Shown piece after piece: positions 1-8,300 of a stretch of 64,000 nucleotides of DNA; positions within the stretch are counted from its first letter, which is position 1; each line of letters opens with the position of its first letter. Source of the stretch: Verrucomicrobiales bacterium. GTDB taxonomy: Bacteria; Verrucomicrobiota; Verrucomicrobiia; Verrucomicrobiales; DEV007. The stretch is taken from assembly GCA_029213265.1 (NCBI GenBank), contig JARGNG010000018.1:2693-66692 (forward strand), given 5' to 3'. The position numbers were made by a program, and so were the translations under genes. Under the pieces are notes generated by a model. The model saw nothing but the letters and a program-made list of their open reading frames with translations, did not search any database and had not been told where the DNA came from.

Positions 1-133
1 GTTTTCCGCTACGCTTTGCCTCGCCCCTCGAAAAACTTACGTTTTCCGCTACGTTTTGCTTCGTCCGTCGAAAAACTCACGTTTTCCGCTACGCTTTGCC
101 TCGCCCCTCGAAAAACTTACGTTTTCCGCTACG
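1..133. repeat. 40-bp tandem repeat, 3.3 copies
   Basis: Three 40-bp units lie head to tail at 1-40, 41-80 and 81-120, followed by a 13-bp partial copy at 121-133. Units 1 and 3 are identical; unit 2 differs at several positions (for example 54, 60, 64, 67 and 78). Each unit starts GTTTTCCG and has CGAAAAAC near its end, so every unit is an imperfect inverted repeat that could fold as a hairpin. The array ends about 10 bp before the ATG of the aldo/keto reductase and may extend left of the window. There are no unique spacers, so it is not a CRISPR array. Confidence 0.9.
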
Positions 134-143
134 TTGATCCCGT

Positions 144-938
144 ATGATACGCCGCACGATCCACTCGACTGACATTGCCGTTTCCAGCCTGGGTTTGGGG
201 ACGGTGAAGTTCGGGCGCAACGAGCAGGTGAAATATCCGAGTGGGTTTGATCTTCCCACGGATCAGGAAATCATCGCACTGCTGGACCTGGCGCAGGAGC
301 AGGGAATCAACTTTCTCGATACCGCTCCGGCCTACGGAATCAGCGAGGAGCGACTGGGGAGCCTGCTCGGATCACGCCGCGACGACTGGGTCATCATGTC
401 GAAGGCGGGTGAGGACTTCGTCGACGGCAAATCCCGCTTTGATTTTTCGCCCTGTGCGATCAACGAGAGTGTCGAGCGAACCCTCTTGCGTCTGCGATCA
501 GACAGGGTTGAATGCCTTCTCCTTCACTCCGATGGGAATGATCTGGAGATTCTCGATCATTCCGGGGCGGTAGAGGCCCTTTTTAATTTAAAGCAGCAGG
601 GACTGGTTCGATCTATCGGCATCTCGACCAAGACAGTCGAAGGCGGTCTTCGTGCCATCGAACTCGGACTCGACGCCGTCATGGTCACTTACAATCCGTG
701 GAACCGGGAGGAGGAAGCGATTCTCGATGCGGCTGCCAAATCGGGAACCACGATCTTTCTGAAAAAGGCGCTCGGGAGCGGGTGGTTCGGGAAAGAGGAC
801 GAGTCCGGGGATCCCGTCGAAAAGGCGTTGCGCTTTGTCTTTGCTCACCCCGCGACCACTTCGGCGATTGTCGGGACGATCAACCCGAAGCATCTCTGCG
901 AAAATTGCGAAACCATGCGGCAGATCGAGCAAGGCTGA
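144..938 (+). CDS. Aldo/keto reductase family oxidoreductase
   Basis: This 264-aa protein is a cytoplasmic NAD(P)H-dependent aldo/keto reductase with a single TIM-barrel domain. The family tetrad is visible: Asp59 and Tyr64 in the LDTAPAYG segment, Lys87 in IMSKAGE, and His127 in LLLHSDG. The C-terminal part carries a FLKKAL segment and a SAIVGT segment typical of the cofactor-binding end of the barrel. It is slightly shorter than the usual 280-330 aa, as in the small bacterial subgroup. The start ATG lies just after the 40-bp tandem repeats, which therefore occupy its promoter or leader. The next gene follows on the same strand after about 80 bp. The substrate cannot be inferred. Confidence 0.88.
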   Translation: MIRRTIHSTDIAVSSLGLGTVKFGRNEQVKYPSGFDLPTDQEIIALLDLAQEQGINFLDTAPAYGISEERLGSLLGSRRDDWVIMSKAGEDFVDGKSRFDFSPCAINESVERTLLRLRSDRVECLLLHSDGNDLEILDHSGAVEALFNLKQQGLVRSIGISTKTVEGGLRAIELGLDAVMVTYNPWNREEEAILDAAAKSGTTIFLKKALGSGWFGKEDESGDPVEKALRFVFAHPATTSAIVGTINPKHLCENCETMRQIEQG

Positions 939-1016
939 GGAAAAAAGCAGTTGGGTTGCGGCCAACTTGAGGCAACTTGGAGGACTCCTTCCCGTTCGGA
1001 GCGACGTTCCCTTCTC

Positions 1017-1871
1017 ATGGCACAATCCACTCCCCTGTTTTTCGACAGCCACATGCACACACCGCTTTGCAAGCATGCGGTGGGTCATCCTGTGGAGTAT
1101 ATGGAGCAGGGCGTCGAACGCGGTCTGGCCGGGATCATCATGACCTGCCACAGCCCGATGCCGAATCAATTTTCGCACCGCGTCCGCATGTCGCCGGAGC
1201 AGTTTGACGAATATGTCGCTCTCGTCGGTTCCGCTGACGACGCTTCTCCGGACGGTTTTGAAGTCCGCCTGGGAATGGAAAGCGATTACTTTCCCGGCAT
1301 GGAGGAGTGGCTCAGCGAGCTTCACGCGCGGGCCGATTTTCACTACATTCTCGGGTCCGTCCACTGGCACATTCCCGAGTATGTCGAAACTTTCTGGCGC
1401 GGGGATGCCCACGCTTTCCGGCGACAGTATTTTGAACATCTCGCAGAGTCTGCCGAGAGCGGTCTCTTTGACGCCCTCTCCCATCCTGATCTCATCAAAA
1501 ACGCGAGTCCCGAGGATTGGCAATTTTCATCCGTTCGCGGAATCGTGGAAGTGGCCCTCGATCGGATCGCCAAGACGGGCGTTGCCATGGAGATCAATAC
1601 CTCAGGAAAAAACAAGGCCATGCCGGAAATGAATCCCGGTCCCGAGATGCTCGCACTGATGGCGGAGCGGGATATCCCGATCGTGCTTGGATCAGATTCC
1701 CACACGCCGAAACGGGTGGCGGATGGTTTTCATGAAGCCCTCAATCTGCTCGAGGCCGCAGGCTACGACACCGTGAGTGTATTTCGAAAGCGGAAGAGAA
1801 TGGACTATCCCCTTGAGTTGGTTCGAAGCAGCCTTCCGCAGCGGAGAGAAGCAGAGCAAAACATCTGCTGA
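1017..1871 (+). CDS. PHP-family phosphatase, probably histidinol-phosphatase (HisK type)
   Basis: This 284-aa protein belongs to the polymerase and histidinol phosphatase (PHP) family, metal-dependent TIM-barrel phosphoesterases. Metal-binding motifs are visible in order: DSHMHT with CKHA near residues 10-20, TCHSPMP, the GMESDY segment, GSVHWH, SHPD, and SDSHTP near the C-terminus. The N-terminal HMHTPLCKHA arrangement and the length match the HisK type, which converts histidinol phosphate to histidinol in histidine synthesis. I chose the ATG at 1017 because the domain starts right after it; an upstream start at 951 would add 22 unconserved residues. No other his genes lie nearby, so the exact substrate is an inference. 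Confidence 0.82.
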   Translation: MAQSTPLFFDSHMHTPLCKHAVGHPVEYMEQGVERGLAGIIMTCHSPMPNQFSHRVRMSPEQFDEYVALVGSADDASPDGFEVRLGMESDYFPGMEEWLSELHARADFHYILGSVHWHIPEYVETFWRGDAHAFRRQYFEHLAESAESGLFDALSHPDLIKNASPEDWQFSSVRGIVEVALDRIAKTGVAMEINTSGKNKAMPEMNPGPEMLALMAERDIPIVLGSDSHTPKRVADGFHEALNLLEAAGYDTVSVFRKRKRMDYPLELVRSSLPQRREAEQNIC

Positions 1872-1877
1872 GGTCCG

Positions 1878-2771
1878 CTACAAGCGGGACTCGATCTCGC
1901 CAATTTCGCGGGCGAGCTCGGACATCTTCTCCACTTCCTCGCGATACCCCGCCTCATTGTTCTGAATGTAGAACTCGTCTCGGCGGATCCGGCACTCGGA
2001 CATTCTACGGCGAAGGTCTTCGATCAATTGAAGATTTACAAGGTCTCCGTTTTCCTCCTCAACCGGGGGAGAAAAGGCGGGAGGCTCCGGCATCGAAGGC
2101 TCCACCCGACCGGCGAGCTTGACTTCCTTTTGCGGAGAATCCGAAATCGCGCGAATGGATTCGACCTGGGCAGGCTTGTCCCCGTCGTAAAAGTAACTTT
2201 CGACTCCGGAGTAGAGGCGGTTCAAAGGCGGCTCGAAGACAGGTGCTGTGACGTATCCGAGGCGCAGGATCGACAACCCGAAAAGAACCATCGCGGAGAT
2301 CTTAATGGCGCGCTTCTGCCAGTCTTTGCCTGGAAGCATTCCATCGATCGTTTCCATCATAGCCCCGAAGCGCGGGCGTGTGACCGTCTCCACCTCTTCC
2401 TCTTCTTTCCCCTCAAGGAGAGAGAGATCAGAACGGTTTTCCTCCTCTTCAGCCACCAATTCAAAGACAGACTCACATTCACAAAGAACGAGATCTTCCT
2501 GATAGAGCCAGCGATAAAAATTTAGCAGGCCTACCGCTGTGAAGCCGCCACCAGCCTGCTGGTAGACTTCCTTGGCGGCCTCTTCGAAGGTACGCTTGCC
2601 ATCGAATCGGAGGAACATCTCATACTGCCAGCGTCTCACAGAGAAACGTTGTCCATCCTCAACCCGCTCCGCAATCACCTCGTCGCCGGATTGAAAGAAT
2701 CGAAACTCCCTGCTCAGACGGAGTCGGAGCGGAAAGATTTCACTGAGATTTCCTGGAAGTTGATTCGTCAA
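1878..2771 (-). CDS. PqqD-like N-terminal domain protein with one membrane helix
   Basis: This 297-aa protein has no family I can name with certainty. Residues of about 15-100 (LSREFRFF, DGKRTFEEAAKEVY, then a LYQEDLV segment) resemble the PqqD-like peptide-recognition domain found at the N-terminus of M50-type peptidases and export proteins. An acidic linker follows (EEEE and KEEEEVE runs). One hydrophobic helix lies around residues 155-180. The C-terminus is Pro-rich and then helical and charged (EDLRRRMSECR to the end). No HExxH zinc motif is present, so it is not itself an M50 peptidase. The only usable start is a TTG at 2771. It is the last gene of a minus-strand cassette behind the subtilase, separated by 106 bp that can form a hairpin. 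Confidence 0.6.
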   Translation of the reverse strand: MTNQLPGNLSEIFPLRLRLSREFRFFQSGDEVIAERVEDGQRFSVRRWQYEMFLRFDGKRTFEEAAKEVYQQAGGGFTAVGLLNFYRWLYQEDLVLCECESVFELVAEEEENRSDLSLLEGKEEEEVETVTRPRFGAMMETIDGMLPGKDWQKRAIKISAMVLFGLSILRLGYVTAPVFEPPLNRLYSGVESYFYDGDKPAQVESIRAISDSPQKEVKLAGRVEPSMPEPPAFSPPVEEENGDLVNLQLIEDLRRRMSECRIRRDEFYIQNNEAGYREEVEKMSELAREIGEIESRL

Positions 2772-2776
2772 GAGAG

Positions 2777-2827
2777 GTAGATTGTTAACCTTACGAAAAT
2801 TATATGGCTATCCGTAAGATAGTCTAC
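2777..2827. other. Inverted repeat between subtilase and PqqD-like genes
   Basis: GTAGA at 2777-2781 pairs with TCTAC at 2823-2827, and CTTACG at 2790-2795 pairs with CGTAAG at 2813-2818, around a 17-nt loop. It lies in the only gap of the cassette, just upstream of the TTG start at 2771. It could control expression of the last gene relative to the first three, or be a partial terminator. It lacks a good U-tract. Confidence 0.4.
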
Positions 2828-2877
2828 CAGAATTTCCAGAAATTTCGCAACTTCCCAAACAGGAAGAAATAATGCAA

Positions 2878-3648
2878 TTAAACTGGGTCAGCCAAAACTG
2901 TGAGTATTGGCTTGATCAGGGAAGGTTCCATATCAGGAAATGCTTCGAGAAGGCGGCCGATTTTGCCCGTAATCAAAGGAGCGGCATAGCTGCTTCCGGT
3001 CTCCGTCTTTGTCTCGCCATTGAGCCAGGGTACTTCCACACGTTCCCCTCTCGCCAAAAAGGAAACCATTCTCCCCTTCCTCGAGAAAAACTCACTCCGA
3101 TCGCAATCAATTCCCCGTACGCTAATGACACTGGGAAAGTAGGCAGGCCATTCGCGAATCCCGGCATCGATATTGCTGCACGCGGCTACGATTTGCACGC
3201 CGGACAGGTAGGCCTGATCGACCCATTCTTTGTAGTCCATGACATAGCGGGGCAACCCGCGACATCCGAAACTGCAATTGATGACCTGATAGCCCCGTGA
3301 GATCGCCTGGTTCACACATTCAGCAATCACGAAACTTCTCGCATGATTGCTGGAATCAAGCGCCCGGAAGCTCCCCAACTGTATTCCGGGTGCTTCCCCA
3401 AGAAGCAGACTCGCAACCGCCGTTCCATGGCCGTACACATCAGTCGAGTCGTTTTCCTCAATCTTCAAATTCACCCCGTCACACGAGACCGCGATATCGT
3501 CCGTCAGAGCGACTCCGTTCAAAGCGGGGTGGGAAATGTCGACTCCGGAGTCGATCAATGCCACTTTCACACCGCTACCCGTTCCCGTTCGGAGAGCTTC
3601 TCTCGCATCCGCCAATTCCGGCCAGTGCTGTGGGAGGTCAGCCGACAT
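2878..3648 (-). CDS. Minimal S8-family serine peptidase (subtilase)
   Basis: This 256-aa protein is a subtilisin-like protease reduced to the catalytic domain. The triad is intact: Asp33 in LIDSGVD, His74 in YGHGTAVASLL, and Ser220 in GSSYAAP. An Asn in the AACSN segment is the likely oxyanion residue. There is no signal peptide, no inhibitor pro-domain and no C-terminal anchor, so it should act in the cytoplasm. Small cytoplasmic subtilases of this kind are known from peptide-maturation loci such as PatA-type proteases. Its start overlaps the end of the GAF gene by 11 bp, so the two are translationally coupled. A substrate encoded in the same cassette is plausible; the only small candidate is the 73-aa protein at 4240-4461. 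Confidence 0.85.
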   Translation of the reverse strand: MSADLPQHWPELADAREALRTGTGSGVKVALIDSGVDISHPALNGVALTDDIAVSCDGVNLKIEENDSTDVYGHGTAVASLLLGEAPGIQLGSFRALDSSNHARSFVIAECVNQAISRGYQVINCSFGCRGLPRYVMDYKEWVDQAYLSGVQIVAACSNIDAGIREWPAYFPSVISVRGIDCDRSEFFSRKGRMVSFLARGERVEVPWLNGETKTETGSSYAAPLITGKIGRLLEAFPDMEPSLIKPILTVLADPV

Positions 3649-4240
3649 CGCTTAATCCCAGCGCAGACGACAGAATACTCTCATTTGCAAGGCGTTCCAT
3701 AACATTGGAAACGCGCGCGAGGATTTCGACATCACCGGAACTGAACCCGTCGCGATCACCTTCCGCAGTCATTTCTTCCAGCTGAACGCACGAAATCACC
3801 CCGCGAAGGCCAAACGCGAAGTAGAAAGGCACTGCAATCATAGCCGTTGTATGCTTCGCGATCTTCCGGTCGAGCGTATCGTCGTGACCGGAGCTGCCTT
3901 TAATATTGTTCTCGCAATAGGGTTGCTGCTGCGAGAAGACCATCGAAACAATGCCCGAACCAACCGGTTGTTCAAAACCAATCAAGGTCTCGGCCTGGTC
4001 GCCCGAATTGTAGACCACTACGAGACTTTCCTTTTTCAGGTCAGCTAGCCAAATGGTGCCTTCGCATCCTCCCACATGGGAAAAGGCCTCTTTCAGCAGA
4101 GAGATCGAAACGGAATCGAAGAGCCCGATCAGATCAGCAGGTCCGCACGATCTGAACCAAGTCTCAACGTGTTCTTCCAGTTCGCTTCCAACGCGGGCGA
4201 ACTCGGGATTCCGCAATAAGCGGGTACGGGCACCGATCAT
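3638..4240 (-). CDS. GAF-domain protein
   Basis: This 200-aa soluble protein has a helical N-terminus (about 1-45) and a GAF-like sensor fold covering the rest. Support comes from the segments EGTIWLADLKKESLVVVYNS, GSGIVSMVF, a MIAVPFYF strand and RGVISCVQLEE, followed by a C-terminal helix. GAF domains bind small ligands, haem or cyclic nucleotides, or serve as dimerisation units. No kinase, cyclase or DNA-binding domain is attached. Its ATG shares one base with the stop of the upstream small gene (TAATG), and its 3' end overlaps the subtilase start, so all three are co-translated. A sensory or regulatory role towards the subtilase is an inference. Confidence 0.75.
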   Translation of the reverse strand: MIGARTRLLRNPEFARVGSELEEHVETWFRSCGPADLIGLFDSVSISLLKEAFSHVGGCEGTIWLADLKKESLVVVYNSGDQAETLIGFEQPVGSGIVSMVFSQQQPYCENNIKGSSGHDDTLDRKIAKHTTAMIAVPFYFAFGLRGVISCVQLEEMTAEGDRDGFSSGDVEILARVSNVMERLANESILSSALGLSDVG

Positions 4241-4461
4241 TATTGCTGCGCCTTGAGCTTACTGACTAGCTCGTGGAATGCCTTTTCATTTCCGAGGATT
4301 TCGGGAAGAAGCTCGTCTCTGGAACCTGCATCCAGTTTGCCTTCGGCAAACTTCTGGATCATTTCGATCTGCTCGTCGCTGAGGGGAGAAGCAGAGCGTC
4401 CGGAAACCTCCGGGCCCAGGCTTTCGAGGAACTGGGCGATGATTGAAATTTCGTTATTCAT
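4240..4461 (-). CDS. Small helical protein, first gene of the subtilase cassette
   Basis: This 73-aa protein is of unknown function. I prefer the ATG at 4461; an in-frame ATG at 4494 would add 11 residues (MPTTHYPLITI) and neither has a clear ribosome-binding site. The sequence has an N-terminal hydrophobic patch (ISIIAQFLESLG), a Pro/Ser hinge, and a C-terminal pair of amphipathic helices with a G-KLDAGSRDELLPEIL segment. That C-terminal layout resembles the short helical domain at the start of many anti-sigma factors, without the zinc ligands. It contains no Cys. Because it opens a cassette containing a protease and a PqqD-like protein, it could be a regulatory partner or a processed peptide; neither is shown. 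Confidence 0.6.
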   Translation of the reverse strand: MNNEISIIAQFLESLGPEVSGRSASPLSDEQIEMIQKFAEGKLDAGSRDELLPEILGNEKAFHELVSKLKAQQ

Positions 4462-4690
4462 GATTGTTATCAGGGGGTAGTGGGTAGTGGGCATTCGGGA
4501 AGAAAGACGTCACACGGCTCTATCTTATGCAGGAAAAGATCATTATACGGAAGAAAAATGCTCCAGATAAAGCCCAATGCCCCCCCCTTGGTAGTCGAAA
4601 AACAGCAACTTGGAAATGAGTTCCGGTTGCCCGAGAGACAATCAGTCAGCACTCGTAGAAGATAAAAGTATAGTATTTATTGTTTTTGTA

Positions 4691-4719
4691 TTGACTTTAA
4701 TTTACGCCCCGAGTATCCT
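4691..4719 (+). promoter_or_regulatory. Sigma-70-type promoter of candidate small RNA
   Basis: TTGACT at 4691-4696 and TATCCT at 4714-4719 are separated by exactly 17 bp. The upstream flank is AT-rich. Transcription would start near 4724-4727 and run into the hairpin terminator about 50 bp further on. Confidence 0.55.
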
Positions 4720-4723
4720 CAGG

Positions 4724-4812
4724 AACAAACATCGTCTATCCAGACGTTTGTTTTGTGTTGAGGGGTTATAAGGCGGCATCGATCTGAACAGGTCGGTGCC
4801 GTCTTTCTTTTT
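4724..4812 (+). ncRNA. Candidate small RNA of about 89 nt
   Basis: A promoter-like sequence and an intrinsic terminator enclose about 89 bp with no reading frame. The predicted 5' part folds as a hairpin: ACAAAC (4725-4730) pairs with GTTTGT (4746-4751), then a 3-nt bulge, then GTCT (4734-4737) pairs with AGAC (4742-4745) around an ATCC loop. A 20-nt single-stranded linker (4752-4771) containing GAGGGG follows, then the terminator stem. It does not match the signal recognition particle, 6S, tmRNA or RNase P RNAs as I know them. It may be an independent small RNA, or an early-terminated leader of smc 540 bp downstream. Confidence 0.45.
4772..4812 (+). terminator. Rho-independent terminator of candidate small RNA
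   Basis: A 14-bp stem (4772-4785 with 4790-4803) closes on the 4-nt loop GAAC and is followed by a T-rich tract at 4804-4812. All 14 positions pair in the plus-strand RNA, three of them as G-U wobbles. Those positions would be A-C mismatches on the other strand, so the structure is oriented to the plus strand. Confidence 0.75.
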
Positions 4813-4894
4813 CCAGGCCCTCCAATCATTCAGTCGGCCGGCAACGCCGCGTCGCAGCCAATTCCGCGATATCCCCTTCTCCCGTAAAGGAAAA

Positions 4895-4933
4895 CGGCCC
4901 GGCATTCGGACTTTCATCCTTCACGCCGGGCCG
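4895..4933. other. GC-rich inverted repeat
   Basis: CGGCCCGGC at 4895-4903 pairs perfectly with GCCGGGCCG at 4925-4933 around a 21-nt loop. It lies between the candidate small RNA and smc. There is no U-tract, so it is not an obvious terminator; it may be a protein-binding or REP-like element. Confidence 0.5.
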
Positions 4934-5348
4934 CCCCGTTCCGCACAAATTGTAAATTTCCGGGCTGAGCTACCAAGGGGAAAGGTCCCGCATCAACCGT
5001 CTGCGTTTGATTTTCCACCAAACAACCCTCTAACGTACCACCTAAAAATGAAGTCGCAAGAAAAAATATGCATTTTATTCAATTTTGCGGTTTACTTTTT
5101 AAAATTGTCGCAAGAATGGGCAAAATGAGCGCACAAACCCTCCCATTTGGCGGCCCACGGTTCCTAACATTCCGATCTCAAATCACTGATTCGGCTCCGG
5201 GAAATTTCAAAAACATCTCTTTTTTCGCTCGACACTAGCTCAGAAGTCTTCATTGTTAGGTCAAGTTTATCACTTTTGAGAATTAAATTCTTAGAAATGC
5301 GCTGAATTTGATCCGCCCTGAAGTCTATCCTCCGCAACTATCCTGTCA

Positions 5349-8300
5349 ATGCGTCTGAAATCGCTCGAGATGCACGGCTTTAAGTCGTTCGCAGACAAAA
5401 CGAAACTGGAGTTTCACGAAGGTGTTACCGGTATTGTCGGTCCCAACGGATGCGGCAAATCGAACATCGTCGACTCCATGCGCTGGGTGCTCGGGGAAAC
5501 TTCGGCAAAAGCCTTGCGCGGCGGGGAAATGGCGGATGTCATTTTCAACGGAACCGATCGCCGCTCCCCTCTTGGCATGGCGGAGGTGACACTGACCCTC
5601 TCCGGATGTGAAGGGATTCTCGATACCGAATACGATGAGGTATCTCTCGGTCGCCGCGTTTTTCGAGACGGAAAAGGCGAGTATTTGATCAACAAGCAAC
5701 CGTGTCGCCTCAAAGACATCCACAATCTGCTGATGGATACCGGAATCGGCCGGACGAGCTACTCCATCATGGAGCAGGGCAAGATTGATATGCTTCTGAG
5801 CTCGAAGCCGGAAGACCGTCGCGCCGTTTTTGAAGAAGCCGCGGGGATCACCAAATACAAATCTCAGAAGAAAGAAGCGCTCCGCAAACTGGACTACACC
5901 GAAGCCAACCTCGTCCGGATTCGGGATGTGATTGCAGAGAACGAGCGTCAGATTCGCTCCCTCTCCCGACAGGCGTCCAAAGCAAAGCGTTATCAATCCC
6001 TCTTCGACGATGTGAAGACGCTGGAGCTTCACCTAAGCCACAAACAATGGCGCGAACTCCTTGCTCAGAAATCAGAGTTGAATACCTCTGTGCACGGTTT
6101 GCGAATGCAACAGGACGAACTCGAGGATGCGATTGAAAAACGCCAGGCCCAGATGGCCGCCGCCCGGGTGGAATACCAAGAGATCGAAAACCGGCTCACC
6201 GACCTGCAATCCCAGTTGGCCCGCCTCGACAACGAAATTGGCGGAGCCAACAATCGAATCGAATTCAACGGCGAGCGCACCCATGAGCACAGTGTTCTCA
6301 TCAAAAAGAACGAGATTTCTATTGTCGAAGCGTCTGAGAAGAAGGAGAAACAACAGTCTGACATCAATGCCGCGAATCGCCAACTCAAAGGAGTTGAGGA
6401 GCGAATTGCGGAAGAACAGTCCAATGTGGAAAAACTCGAGTCGGAAACCCGCGAAGCCCGCACCACCCGCGAGACGCTGAATCAGCGATTGCGCGAACTC
6501 GAAGAGGAGCGGAGTCAACGCAAGAGCCGGATTGCCAGTCTGGAAGCAACGATCGATACAAATCGCAAGCAAAGTGAATCAGATGAACAAAGAGATCGGC
6601 AACTCACGGACGAGATCTCGCGGCTCCGCGAAAGCGAAGAGGAACGGAAAAAGGACGCGACAGAGCTCAAGGAGCGGATCACGGACCATCAGAAATCGAT
6701 TGAGCAATTCGAAGAAAACCTTGCGGAACTCGATCAGAAATACCACCAGGCAAAGCGGGCTGCATCCGACATGCAGGAGGACCTTTCCTCCCTGCACAAA
6801 CTTTTCGCAGAGAAGCAGTCCCGTCTCGAAGTTCTCGAACAGCTTCTCGCTGACGGAGAAGGATTCGAAAAGGGAACCAGAGCAATCGTTCAGGACTTTG
6901 CAGATGCTGATGAATATCGTGGAAATATTCAGGCTCCCCTTTCCCGCCACATCAAAGTGGAGACCAAATACGCGGAAGCGATCGAGGCTTCTCTCGGACG
7001 CAGGCTGCAGGCGGTGATCGTTTCCGAACTGGATATCGTGGAAAAGCTCGTCAATGCCCTGCAACGGGACAAGCTGGGGCAGGCATCCTTGATTGCGAAG
7101 ACCGCACTGGAGGGAGAGCCAATGCCCCCGTCCCGACGGGCACCTCTTGGCTCGATTGGCTGGGCCATTGATAAAGTGGACTGCGAAAAGGAAGTGGGCC
7201 CGATCATGAGCCGCCTCCTTGAGAATGTTCTCCTCGCCGAAGACCTCAGCACTGCGATCCGGCTTCACCGGAAACATCCCGAGATCGCCGTAGCCACTCT
7301 CGACGGTGCCTTTGTCACGAAAGAGGGAATCATTCAGGGGGGGAAGTCCGGGGATGATTCGGTATCCGTCCTCAAGATGCAGAGCGAGATCGAAGAACTC
7401 CGCACGATCTGCGAATCACTCAAGCATGAAGTGACGACCCGGCAGGAGCGCCGTGACCAGCTCAATTCCCGCGTCGACGAATTCGAGGGCACCCTCTCCC
7501 AGGCAAGAGAGCGACTGCAGCAGAAAAAAGTCGCCTCCTCAACCCTGGAAGGAAAGCTTGCCCTGGTCGAACGCGACCTGAATCAGTTTCGAAACAAAGC
7601 GGAGAGTTTGGAATGGGAGCATCGTGATGTGGCGGAACGACGTCAGAAAGTCGCGGCTGATCTTGAGAACCACGAAGAGGAAAGAGAAGATTCACTGGGC
7701 CGGGTTACGGAACTCGATCTGGAGTCCGGGACCATCATCTCGACGCTCACCGAAGCCAGACTTCGCGAAGAGGAGCTTACCGAGAAAGTGACGGAGGCCC
7801 GCACCAACCTCGCCGTCGAACAGGGCACCCGGCAGAATCTCGAAGAACAGCGCGACCCCATGATTTCCCGTCTCGCTGAGCTGGAAGATCAGATCACCAC
7901 CTCCCGTTCGGACATTGAGAGCTATGGGGAACGGATCGAGAGCGCCCGTATCGAGAACGAAGCGCTAACTGAAAACATTGCAAGATGGAAAACGGAGTCG
8001 GAAGCCGCGAAATCCGAGCAGTCGGGGATTCTTGTGGAGCGGGAAGGCTACTCCTCCCGGATTGAGGAAGGTGAGCAGGAACTCACGCAGAAACGCAAGG
8101 AAGTGCAGCGGGTCGCCGAGCAGCGGGGTAAGGAGGAAGTCAGGATCGCACAGTTCGATATCAAGATTGAAAACGTCGAGCGAGTCTGTCGCGACCGCTA
8201 CCGGACCGAGCTGGAATTCTTTGAACCGGACAGCCATGCTCTTCTTCTCGCGATTGAAGAGCGGAAGAAAAACGGAGCATCCCGATCCATCCGTATCGCC

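Larger units (their letters stand above)
4462..5348. other. 887-bp non-coding region upstream of smc
   Basis: No convincing gene lies here. The stretch holds a candidate small RNA with promoter and terminator (4691-4812) and a strong GC hairpin (4895-4933). It also has a direct repeat GTCGCAAGAA at 5053-5062 and 5107-5116 in an AT-rich block, and a small palindrome AGAATT-A-AATTCT at 5279-5291 about 60 bp before smc. The promoter of the minus-strand cassette must also be here; TATACT on the minus strand (4668-4673) is a possible -10 element without a good -35. Confidence 0.6.

Noticed and set aside
1-133. Possible CRISPR array
   Set aside because: The 40-bp units are directly adjacent without unique spacers, and no cas gene is in the window.
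588-1523. 311-aa open frame on the minus strand
   Set aside because: Antisense to the aldo/keto reductase and PHP genes; no domain is visible.
4796-5128. 110-aa open frame before smc
   Set aside because: It starts inside the terminator T-tract of the candidate small RNA, runs through the GC hairpin, and has an Arg/Pro/Ser-rich composition without any domain.
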